From assembly GCF_024753285.1 (NCBI RefSeq), contig NZ_JANUGW010000009.1, positions 62,001-126,000 on the forward strand: a stretch of DNA of 64,000 nt, read 5' to 3'. This DNA is from Massilia pinisoli. Its GTDB lineage: Bacteria; Pseudomonadota; Gammaproteobacteria; Burkholderiales; Burkholderiaceae_D. The position numbers and the translations under genes were made by a program. Below the pieces are notes generated by a model, which was not told the DNA's origin, did not search any database, and saw only the letters and a list, made by a program, of their open reading frames with translations. Below are positions 57,355-64,000 of this stretch, piece by piece; position 1 is the first letter of the stretch, and every line of letters starts with the position of its first letter.

Positions 57355-57610
57355 ACGCGCTCCTGGTATTCGCGAGACGTGCGTTTAAGCTCCCGTTTAA
57401 ACACCGCAAGCAAGCGTTGCACTGTTGCAAGTCCGCAACGACACGCGATCTCGGTCCCGCTGCAGTCGCACGCGCCGGCAAACCGGTTGCCACGCGACGA
57501 CATTGATGCCCGCAGGTGGCACGAGAATCCGATTGCACTCGCGATCGGCGCCGTCGAGCAACCGATGCAACATGCTGGCCGCAGCTCGCCCTATTTCGTG
57601 GCTTCCCTGA
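57355..57610 (-). pseudogene. remnant of an XylR/AraC-type sugar regulator
   Basis: In one reverse frame (about 57603-57483) EIGRAAASMLHRLLDG and RILVPPAGINVV match the end of a LacI-type sensor domain as found in XylR. In another frame (about 57452-57357) EIACRCGLATVQRLLAVF and KRELKRTSREYQERV match the last helices of an AraC DNA-binding domain. The two parts are about 10 codons apart, not the about 80 expected, and in different frames, so this is a deleted and frameshifted gene, or parts of two. No intact counterpart is in the window. Confidence 0.65.
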
Positions 57611-58161
57611 TTGCCATGTGCGCAGCGTGACCATGTGCGCACCGTTGCCCGCCGGCACGGCGCGCTTCCCAACGGAAGCAATGCCGAAAAAAACGAGCGC
57701 CAGGCCATCAATAAGCTTATGAAATCCATCAATGTGGCGAACGAGATTCCACGAGGGGGATCTCGACACGCAAGCACGGTGCTAGCATCGAACGCCTAAC
57801 CAGAAAGGCCATGGATGCCATGCGCATAAACAGTATAAATAGTTTACTGGCCGCCTGCCTATCCTCGTCGCCGGCGCGCGCAATCCCTCCATCGCTTCTT
57901 CGGCTGGTCCGTCAGTTCGGGCTATCCCGACACACAGAGCCACGCCGACAGTACCGCCCGTGCCGCGGGACCGTAGCGCAGGCGACGACTCTGGACATCG
58001 GCGCCAGGGCCGCGACATCGAGCCGGAGCAATGCGCAGCGCGCTCCGCGAAAACATCGACGACATTTCCACCGGCTTCAACGACGGCTGGCCGTTGAAGT
58101 CGTGCCCTGGCGATCGTTGGGGCGTCACGAGCCCAGCTTGATTTCACCCTAACGGAGTAAT
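57611..58161 (+). other. non-coding or degenerate region upstream of the GH9 gene
   Basis: No full gene is visible. A 36-codon forward frame at 58031-58141 (ATG CGC AGC ...) has a coding-like third-position GC pattern and ends ITGFNDGWP-like residues (DISTGFNDGWPL), but I do not recognise it and its ribosome site is weak. The segment 57805-57855 is AT-rich (aacagtataaatagttt) and may hold the GH9 promoter. The rest looks like decayed sequence. Confidence 0.35.
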
Positions 58162-60345
58162 ATGGACATCAAGAAAAGCCTGCTGCTTTCAATGGCAGCA
58201 TGGAGCACGCCAATATGGGCCCAGACGTGCCAGCCCAGTGCGATCACTCCCTACCTCAACATCAACGGTACCACCGCATGGACGACGCAGTCCTCCGCGT
58301 CGGTGAACACAGGCACGACCGTCGTTCTCGGACCGCAGCCATTCAACGGCACCTGGTCATGGAGCGGGTGCGGCACCTCGGGCTCCTCCCGCGAACAGAC
58401 CGTCAAGCTCACCAACGGCGGCACCAGCGCCAGCACCTGCACGGCCACCGCCACCTTCACCAACTCCTGCGGCGCGAAAACCACCCAGAACTTTACCTTC
58501 AAAATCTGGCCGGCACCGGACGCCAATGCCGGCAAGTTCATCAAGGTCGACCAGTTCGGCTACCCGACCAACGCCAGGAAAATCGCGGTGCTGCGCACAC
58601 CCAAGGTCGGCTTCGATGCGAGCGGCCCAAGCTTCTGGCCCCAGCAGCTCAGTGTGGTGAACTCCGACACCGGCGCCAGCGTGATGACCTTCTGGCCGAC
58701 GGAATGGAACAACCGGGCCACCGACCCCGACTCGGGCGACCAGGTGTGGTACTTCGACTTCAGCAGCGTCACCACACCGGGCACGTACGAGATCGTCGAT
58801 TCCGGCGGCGCGCGCTCGGCGCGCTTCGTGATCAACGACAACCCCTACCGCAACGTGCTGATCCAGGCCGTACGGATGTTCTATTACCAGCGCCTCGGCC
58901 AAGAGAAGAGCGTGGGCAATGCCGGTGCGAACTGGGCCGACGGCGCCAGCAACATGGGGCCGGGACAGGATCCGCAGGCGCGACGTTTCCTCGACAAGAA
59001 CAACGCGGCCACCGCGCGCGACGTGCACGGCGGCTGGGCCGACGCCGGTGACTTCAACAAGTACACCAGCTGGGAAGCCGGCTATGCCCAGGAGTTGATG
59101 GACGCCTATGTCCAGAATCCGACGGTCTTTACCGACGACTTCAACATCCCCGAGTCGTACAACGGCATCCCGGACATCCTCGACGAAGCGAAGTATGGCC
59201 TGGACTACCTGAAGCGCTTGCAGAACGCCGACGGCTCGGTGCTGTCGATCGTCGGCGTCGGCGGTGCCAGCCCGCCATCGGCCGACACCAGCCCCAGCTA
59301 TTACGGCGATGCCAGCACGTCGGCCACGCTGGCGGCGGCCGCGGCCTTCGCGGAGGGCGCCAAGGTCCTGGGAAGCCTGAACAATTCGTCGCTGACGTCG
59401 TATGTACAAGACCTGCAGCAGCGCGCCATCAATGCCTATAACTGGGCAGTGGCGAACCCCAGTGTGATCTTCTACAACAACGATGGCAACCACGGCACCG
59501 CCGGCCTCGGCGTCGGCCAGCAGGAGACCGATGACGCCGGGCGCGTGATACTGCGCATGGTGGCGGCCATCAAGCTGTTCGCCCTCACTGGAAATACCGC
59601 CTACCGCGACTATGTCGACGCACACTACACCTCGGCAGATTGGTACAAGAACTGGTCGCTGTCGGGGTACAGCGCGGGCAGTGCACGCCCCTTCCTGTAC
59701 TACGCTTCGCTGCCCGGTGCGACCGCGACCACGGCCAGTGCGATCCGCCAGCAGTACATCGGCATGATGAACCGCTCCGACTACGACAACTGGGGGGCCA
59801 TCGATGCGCAGCGCGACGCATACCGCGCGAAGACCGGCTACACCTGGGCCAGCAACTCGACCAAGGCCAACGAGGGCACGCTGTTCGCGGAAGAAAGCTA
59901 TTACGGGATCAGCACCCACACGGCCGACCAGGACGCCAGCGCCGCGCTCGACTACGTGCACTACCTGCACGGCGTGAATCCGTTGGGCAAGGTCTATCTC
60001 AGCAACATGTACAGCTTCGGCGCCGAAAATTCGGTGAACCAGCTCTGGCACACCTGGTTCTTCGACGGCACCAAATGGGATGACGCCAAGAACTCGCTCT
60101 ACGGCCCGGCGCCGGGGTATCTGGTCGGCGGCCCGGCCGGCGACCAGTGGAACTGGGATCCCGGCTGCCCGAACGTGTCGTCGCAATGCGGCTCGACCCG
60201 TCCGACGCCGCCGTACGGCCAACCGGGTACGAAGTCCTACCTCGACTTCAACACCGGCTGGCCGCTGAACTCGTGGTCGATCTCCGAGCCCTCGAATGGT
60301 TACCAGGTGGCATACATCCGCCTGCTGGCGCGCTTCGTGAAGTGA
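58162..60345 (+). CDS. GH9 endoglucanase
   Basis: A 727-residue secreted beta-1,4-glucanase. A signal peptide (about residues 1-20, ending IWAQ) is followed by a Ser/Thr/Cys-rich beta module (about 21-115), an Ig-like CelD_N domain (about 130-225, KVDQFGYPTNARKIAVL) and the GH9 catalytic domain. GGWADAGDFNKY supplies the base pair Asp294/Asp297, GISTHTADQDA is in the central part and SWSISEPSNGYQVAYIR holds the acid Glu709. GH9 enzymes act on cellulose or xyloglucan. GGAGT lies just before the ATG. It is flanked by a decayed region and the GH2 gene. Confidence 0.95.
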   Translation: MDIKKSLLLSMAAWSTPIWAQTCQPSAITPYLNINGTTAWTTQSSASVNTGTTVVLGPQPFNGTWSWSGCGTSGSSREQTVKLTNGGTSASTCTATATFTNSCGAKTTQNFTFKIWPAPDANAGKFIKVDQFGYPTNARKIAVLRTPKVGFDASGPSFWPQQLSVVNSDTGASVMTFWPTEWNNRATDPDSGDQVWYFDFSSVTTPGTYEIVDSGGARSARFVINDNPYRNVLIQAVRMFYYQRLGQEKSVGNAGANWADGASNMGPGQDPQARRFLDKNNAATARDVHGGWADAGDFNKYTSWEAGYAQELMDAYVQNPTVFTDDFNIPESYNGIPDILDEAKYGLDYLKRLQNADGSVLSIVGVGGASPPSADTSPSYYGDASTSATLAAAAAFAEGAKVLGSLNNSSLTSYVQDLQQRAINAYNWAVANPSVIFYNNDGNHGTAGLGVGQQETDDAGRVILRMVAAIKLFALTGNTAYRDYVDAHYTSADWYKNWSLSGYSAGSARPFLYYASLPGATATTASAIRQQYIGMMNRSDYDNWGAIDAQRDAYRAKTGYTWASNSTKANEGTLFAEESYYGISTHTADQDASAALDYVHYLHGVNPLGKVYLSNMYSFGAENSVNQLWHTWFFDGTKWDDAKNSLYGPAPGYLVGGPAGDQWNWDPGCPNVSSQCGSTRPTPPYGQPGTKSYLDFNTGWPLNSWSISEPSNGYQVAYIRLLARFVK

Positions 60346-60499
60346 GTCGTCCATGAGCCCCGCACGGATCGTTGCTCCATAACGGCGGGTGGCGCCTTCC
60401 CGCGCAGCGGACAGCCTCCGCTGCCGGGCTGGCGCCCCTTCCGCCGCCTGCAGGCAACGGGCACGCGTTGAAGCGATCGACGTAATGGCACGCCGTCCT

Positions 60500-60613
60500 T
60501 TGTCCGCTGGGTCAGCGTTGGGGAAGAAGGATCGCGGCCCCGCCGCCGGTTACCGAGCCCGCGACGTCATCCTTGCCGGCACCGACGGCACGGCGCTGGA
60601 CGACGTGGCGGAG
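60500..60613 (+). pseudogene. PDZ-domain coding remnant, related to the end of the beta-helix gene
   Basis: In the forward frame PAAGYRARDVIL and GTDGTALDDVAELF match AAAGYRARDVIV and AVDGAALDDMAALQ at the C-terminus of the beta-helix/PDZ protein (about 55727-55805). The DNA is also clearly similar. There is no start, no upstream domain and no in-frame end here, and the match stops at the GH2 stop codon. It is therefore a fragment of a lost paralogue. Confidence 0.7.
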
Positions 60614-63112
60614 CTATTCCGCCACAACCGGCACCGACGGGAGCGCCGGTACGGCCCGGACGTCGATCGTAGTCTCGAACGGCTTCAGGCCGCCCGACGC
60701 GGCGCGCAGGACGAGACTGCCCGAGCCGGCGCGCCGCCCCTGCAGGATAACCTGGGCCAGTCCGTTGTACATCGTGACCTTGCTGGCTTTCTCCGGCTCG
60801 TGGCTGTTCGGGTCGCCATTGCCGACGCCGATGATCGCACCGGGGCCACTGACTTCCAGCGCGACGGCGAGGTTCGCGGTGGGCACGGGCCGGCCTTGCG
60901 CGTCGATGGCCTCGACAGTCACCGGGACGGCGTCGCGGCCATCGCCGGACAGCGCGTTCCGGTCCGGCGTGAGTCGCAACGCCACGGGCTCCCCGGTAGT
61001 CTCCACGGCGAAGCGCGCGACGTTGCGTCCATCCTTCTGCGCGACCGCTTCGAGCCGGCCTGGGGCCCAGGGCACCTGCCACTCGACCATCTTGAAGGGA
61101 TCGACCTTCTTGTCCCCGACGAGTTTGCCGTTGAGGTAAAGCGCCACCGTGTCGGCGTTCGTCGCCGCCAGCACCTTGATCGGTTGCCCCTCCTTGCCCG
61201 CCCAGTTCCAGTGCGGCACCAGGGTCAGCACCGGCCTGTCCTTCACCCACAGCGCCTGCCGCACGTAGAACTCGGTCTTCGGAAAGCCGCACAGGTCCAG
61301 CGCGCCGAAGTGCGAACTCGCGGACGGCCAGCCGTAGGGCGTCGGTTCGCCGCGGTAGGCAAACCCCGTCCAGGAGAAGCCGCCGGCGAACGTCGGCTGC
61401 CGGGCAATCGCTTCCCATGCGCCGCGGGCCGTGCTGGTCGCCGCCCAACCCGGATAGACGTCATCGTACGAGGCCACGACCTTCGCCCAGTCGGTCGTGT
61501 ACTCCCCGCGCGTCATGACCTGGGACGTGTCTTCCGTGCTGACGATGGGCTTGTCGGGATAGGCCGCGCGTATCCTGTCGTAGTCGTCGGCCTGGTAATT
61601 GATGCCGACGACGTCCAGGCTCTGCGCGGCGTTCTTCGGGTTCGCCTTGCCGTCCGGCCCGAGCTGTCCCTTGTTCTGCGCGCCGGTCGTGGGCCGCGTG
61701 GTGTCCAGCTGCTTGACCACCGCGTTCATCACGCGCGCGATCTCCATGCCCTCTTCGTTGACCTCGAGCCCCTCCTCGTTGAACAGGCTCCACAGGATCA
61801 CGCTGGGGTGGTTGCGGTCGCGGCGCACGAGCCACCGGAGTTGTTCAAGGTATTCCGGCGAGGCGTTGAAGTGCCGGGTCTCGTCCATCACGAGCATGCC
61901 CAGGCGGTCGGCGGCGTCGAGCAATTCCTTCGCAGGCGGGTTGTGCGCCGTGCGGTAGGCGTTCGAGCCCATCTCCTTCAGTTTGCGCAGGCGGAAGTCC
62001 CAGAGCGCATCCGGCACGGCGACGCCGACGCCCGCGTGGTCCTGGTGATTGCTGGTGCCCTTGAGCTTCAGGGGCTGGTCGTTGAGCAGGAAGCCCTTGT
62101 GCGCATCGAAGCGGATCGTGCGGAATCCGACGCGCGTATCCGCGGCGTCCACCGGCGTGCCATCGCGCAGCGCGGTGGTCCGCACCGTGTAGAGAGTCGG
62201 TGCATCCACGGACCAGAGCCGCGGTGCCGTCACCGGCACGGCGACCTTCACCACCGCGGCGCCCTCGGGGGCGATACGCACCGGGGCGGAGCGGCCGCCC
62301 GCGACCCGCCGGCCCGCGGCATCGAATACCCCGACGTCCACCGCGGCCGAGGCGACGCCGACGCCGGTATTGGCCAGCGTGACCTCGGCGGGAATCACCC
62401 AGCCTCCACGGACATCCTTGACGGGATTGGCATACACGCCGTCGGTGGCGATGTGGATCGGGCTGCGCTTGACGAGCCACGTGTGGCGATAGATGCCGCC
62501 GCCTTCGTACCACCAGCCCTCGGTGTCCTCGGCATCCACCCGCACGGCGACCGTGTTGATGGCGCCGTCGCCGTAGCGCACCATCGGCGTCACGTCGATC
62601 TGGAACGACGCATAGCCGCTGAAGTTGTGATGGACTTCGGTGCCGTTGAAGTAGACGGTGCAGTGCGTCGCCACGCCATCGAATTGCAGCTCGATGTTCT
62701 TGCCGCGATCGGACGCGGGCAGCGTGAACGTGCGCCGGTACCACGCGATGCCGCGCGGACGATAGCCCTGCTGCTTCAGGGCCTTCTCGTCGAACGGCTG
62801 CTCGACGACCCAGTCATGCGGCAGGTCGACCCGCTGCCAGCCCCTGTCGTCGTAGCCGCGCGCCGCCGCGCCCCAGGCGCTGCCCGCCTTCGCGCCGTGA
62901 TAGGTGATGTCCGGCCCGTACAGGTTGACGCCCTGGCCGCCGGCGAACGAATCGCGCGCGATGTCGCCGAGGTGGAACCGCCATCCCTCGTCCAGCGACA
63001 GGGTTTGCCGCAACGCGGCGGGAGACGCCGTGCCGGCGGATGCGGCCCGCACCGCAGGGTGCAGCGCGGCCAGACACAGGGTCAGGACAACAAGAATCGA
63101 TAAGCGGTTCAT
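60614..63112 (-). CDS. GH2 beta-galactosidase
   Basis: An 832-residue secreted enzyme with a signal peptide (about residues 1-23). The N-terminal sugar-binding domain (GIAWYRRTFTLP, HNFSGYASFQIDVTP) and immunoglobulin-like domain precede the GH2 barrel, with SNHQDHAGVGVAVPD, NAYRTAHNPP, WSLFNEEGLEV (acid/base Glu446) and VSTEDTSQV (nucleophile Glu527). Further C-terminal beta domains (PVTVEAIDAQGRPVPTANLAV) complete it. The likely role is removal of beta-galactose, for example from xyloglucan side chains. It is transcribed towards the GH9 gene. Confidence 0.94.
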   Translation of the reverse strand: MNRLSILVVLTLCLAALHPAVRAASAGTASPAALRQTLSLDEGWRFHLGDIARDSFAGGQGVNLYGPDITYHGAKAGSAWGAAARGYDDRGWQRVDLPHDWVVEQPFDEKALKQQGYRPRGIAWYRRTFTLPASDRGKNIELQFDGVATHCTVYFNGTEVHHNFSGYASFQIDVTPMVRYGDGAINTVAVRVDAEDTEGWWYEGGGIYRHTWLVKRSPIHIATDGVYANPVKDVRGGWVIPAEVTLANTGVGVASAAVDVGVFDAAGRRVAGGRSAPVRIAPEGAAVVKVAVPVTAPRLWSVDAPTLYTVRTTALRDGTPVDAADTRVGFRTIRFDAHKGFLLNDQPLKLKGTSNHQDHAGVGVAVPDALWDFRLRKLKEMGSNAYRTAHNPPAKELLDAADRLGMLVMDETRHFNASPEYLEQLRWLVRRDRNHPSVILWSLFNEEGLEVNEEGMEIARVMNAVVKQLDTTRPTTGAQNKGQLGPDGKANPKNAAQSLDVVGINYQADDYDRIRAAYPDKPIVSTEDTSQVMTRGEYTTDWAKVVASYDDVYPGWAATSTARGAWEAIARQPTFAGGFSWTGFAYRGEPTPYGWPSASSHFGALDLCGFPKTEFYVRQALWVKDRPVLTLVPHWNWAGKEGQPIKVLAATNADTVALYLNGKLVGDKKVDPFKMVEWQVPWAPGRLEAVAQKDGRNVARFAVETTGEPVALRLTPDRNALSGDGRDAVPVTVEAIDAQGRPVPTANLAVALEVSGPGAIIGVGNGDPNSHEPEKASKVTMYNGLAQVILQGRRAGSGSLVLRAASGGLKPFETTIDVRAVPALPSVPVVAE

Positions 63113-63133
63113 CGTGGGGGTATGGTCGACTAT

Positions 63134-63167
63134 GAAAAAATGCCAGTCAGCGCGGACTGACTGGCAT
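63134..63167 (-). terminator. terminator after the PEP-CTERM gene
   Basis: ATGCCAGTCAG (63140-63150) pairs with CTGACTGGCAT (63157-63167), an 11-bp stem with a 6-nt loop. The reverse strand continues into six T (63140-63135). It separates the PEP-CTERM gene from the GH2 gene. Confidence 0.93.
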
Positions 63168-63205
63168 CAGGCACGTAGCCTGCGCGTGCCATTGCGGCGT
63201 GCGGA

Positions 63206-63787
63206 TCAGACCCGGCGACGGCGCGCGAGACCGAAGGCGGCCATGCCGCCCATCAGCAGCGGCAGTGTGCCGGGTAGCGGCACGGTGCTCGCGGCGTCCA
63301 CGTCGACGTTGGCGATCGCGTTGGCCGCGCCCGAGGTGAAACGCAGCTCGGTGATGCCGTTCAGCGCCGTGTCCCAGGTACCGCCGCCTTGCAGCAAAGC
63401 CTGCAGTGTGCCGTCGGTCGACAGCGCACCGCCGACCGTGTAATAGTCGAAGCTGCGCAGGTCGAACTGGCCGCCGCCGATGCGGGTCAGCGTCACGAAG
63501 GTGTTGGCGCCGTTTTCAAAGCCGTCGTGCCAGTTGTAGGTCTGCGAGTCGAACGTGCCGTCGCCGACGTGGGCCGCGCCGGCTGCCGCGCCCGGCGCGT
63601 TCAGCGTGACGCGGAAGCCCGACTCTTCGTACACGAGGTTGGTACCGTCGTAGTGCATGTTGGCGGCCAGCGGGAAGCCGTCGCCGTACATCGACTCGGT
63701 CAGGCTGTCGAACGTCAGGACGGTGGCGCCGGCGTTGGCGGCCGCGACGCCCAGTGCGAGAGCGGCCAGGATTGCTTTCAGTGTCAT
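63206..63787 (-). CDS. PEP-CTERM-sorted extracellular protein
   Basis: A 193-residue exported protein. A signal peptide (about residues 1-21, ANAGATV) is followed by a beta-rich domain with LTFDSLTESMYGDGFPLAAN and FGYNWHDG-like stretches, and the C-terminus VPLPGTLPLLMGGMAAFGL with Arg-rich end is a PEP-CTERM sorting signal of the VPLPG type, recognised by an exosortase. No exosortase gene is in the window. GGAG lies eight bases before the ATG. The mature domain is not one I can name. It sits between GH2 and GH74-like genes, possibly an associated surface protein. Confidence 0.88.
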   Translation of the reverse strand: MTLKAILAALALGVAAANAGATVLTFDSLTESMYGDGFPLAANMHYDGTNLVYEESGFRVTLNAPGAAAGAAHVGDGTFDSQTYNWHDGFENGANTFVTLTRIGGGQFDLRSFDYYTVGGALSTDGTLQALLQGGGTWDTALNGITELRFTSGAANAIANVDVDAASTVPLPGTLPLLMGGMAAFGLARRRRV

Positions 63788-63856
63788 TGGAATGTCTCCG
63801 TATCGATTGGATTCGCAAGCCGGTCCCGCGCCCGATGCGCGGGACCGGCGCGTGCA

Positions 63857-64000
63857 TCAGTAGGTGAACAGCACGCCGCGGGCGGCGCCGGCGAAGTACA
63901 CGCGACCGGGCACGGTCTGGTCGGCGGCGAGAAGGCCGATGCCGGCGTACTGGTGCAAGTCGTCGTTGTAGCGGGTCCAGTTCACGCCGCCGTCATCCGA
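63857..64000 (-). CDS. C-terminal end of a GH74-like xyloglucanase (partial)
   Basis: The last 47 codons of a reverse gene that begins beyond the window. SDDGGVNWTRYNDD, then HQYAGIGLLAADQ and GRVYFAGAARGVLFTY, match the closing beta-propeller blade of GH74 xyloglucanases (SDDGGATW and GRVYxxTxGRGI type). Stop TGA at 63859-63857. If correct, it makes the locus clearly xyloglucan-directed. Only the C-terminus can be judged. Confidence 0.7.
   Translation of the reverse strand, partial: SDDGGVNWTRYNDDLHQYAGIGLLAADQTVPGRVYFAGAARGVLFTY

Noticed and set aside
58031..58141. A 36-codon frame before the GH9 gene with coding-like codon use
   Set aside because: The ribosome site is poorly spaced and no family is recognisable. 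I mention it only as part of the gap; it may be a remnant.
60389..63103. A 904-codon forward frame opposite the GH2 gene
   Set aside because: It is antisense to the clear GH2 enzyme. Only its first part (60500-60613), outside GH2, has meaningful similarity, to a PDZ domain.

Overview
The window is high-GC chromosomal DNA of a betaproteobacterium. Protein sequences and gene order (carA-carB-greA, yhbY/rlmE-ftsH-folP-glmM, pst-pho, alr-radA, tsaB-rimI) fit Oxalobacteraceae, most likely a Massilia/Telluria-type soil or plant-associated bacterium. This is inferred from memory of these families; no search was run. I see no rRNA, CRISPR array, phage or insertion sequence.

Layout. (1) 69-8970: a forward run of nine surface-polysaccharide genes: two DegT-type sugar aminotransferases, two glycosyltransferases, a GNAT-like protein, a NodB-like deacetylase, a priming sugar-phosphate transferase, a PAP2-like membrane protein and an acyltransferase. 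(2) 9058-14757, reverse strand: export machinery, namely a Wzc-type co-polymerase/kinase, a Wza-type outer-membrane lipoprotein, and a TonB-like protein with a 17-residue repeat. A GH1-like glycosidase reads away from it, followed by a secreted metallo-beta-lactamase-fold hydrolase. (3) 17284-28690: tRNA-Arg(UCU), tRNA-Pro(UGG) and a conserved housekeeping block (glmM, folP, ftsH, rlmE, yhbY, a DUF4149 protein, greA, carB, carA). (4) 28988-37130: a GlcG/HbpS-like protein, a patatin lipoprotein and the phosphate regulon pstSCAB-phoU-phoB-phoR behind a good Pho box. (5) 37361-45424: a candidate 38-residue membrane protein, a PilZ protein, radA, alr, lplT, a DUF1853 protein, a family-4 uracil-DNA glycosylase, rimI, tsaB and a thioredoxin-like protein. 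(6) 45483-50976: a periplasmic molybdenum hydroxylase large subunit encoded just behind a large PAS-GGDEF-EAL protein. (7) 51250-64000: a plant cell-wall glycan locus with GH29 alpha-L-fucosidase, a beta-helix/PDZ protein, a membrane-bound AraC regulator, GH9 glucanase, GH2 beta-galactosidase, a PEP-CTERM protein and the C-terminus of a GH74-like xyloglucanase.

How the parts work together. Regions 1 and 2 should build and export an amino-sugar-containing exopolysaccharide. Region 7 together encodes the activities needed to cut fucosylated, galactosylated xyloglucan. Its AraC protein has a periplasmic domain between two membrane segments, so it could sense the sugar outside the cytoplasm and act directly on DNA. 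The same region carries decay products: a broken XylR/AraC-type regulator (57355-57610) and a stray PDZ-coding fragment (60500-60613) matching the end of the beta-helix gene, which suggests recent reshuffling. Fine-scale features of interest are probable leaderless promoters at tsaB, the thioredoxin gene and rlmE, two related perfect palindromes between convergent genes, a strong hairpin between pstS and pstC, and a probable TTG start with a long leader at carA.
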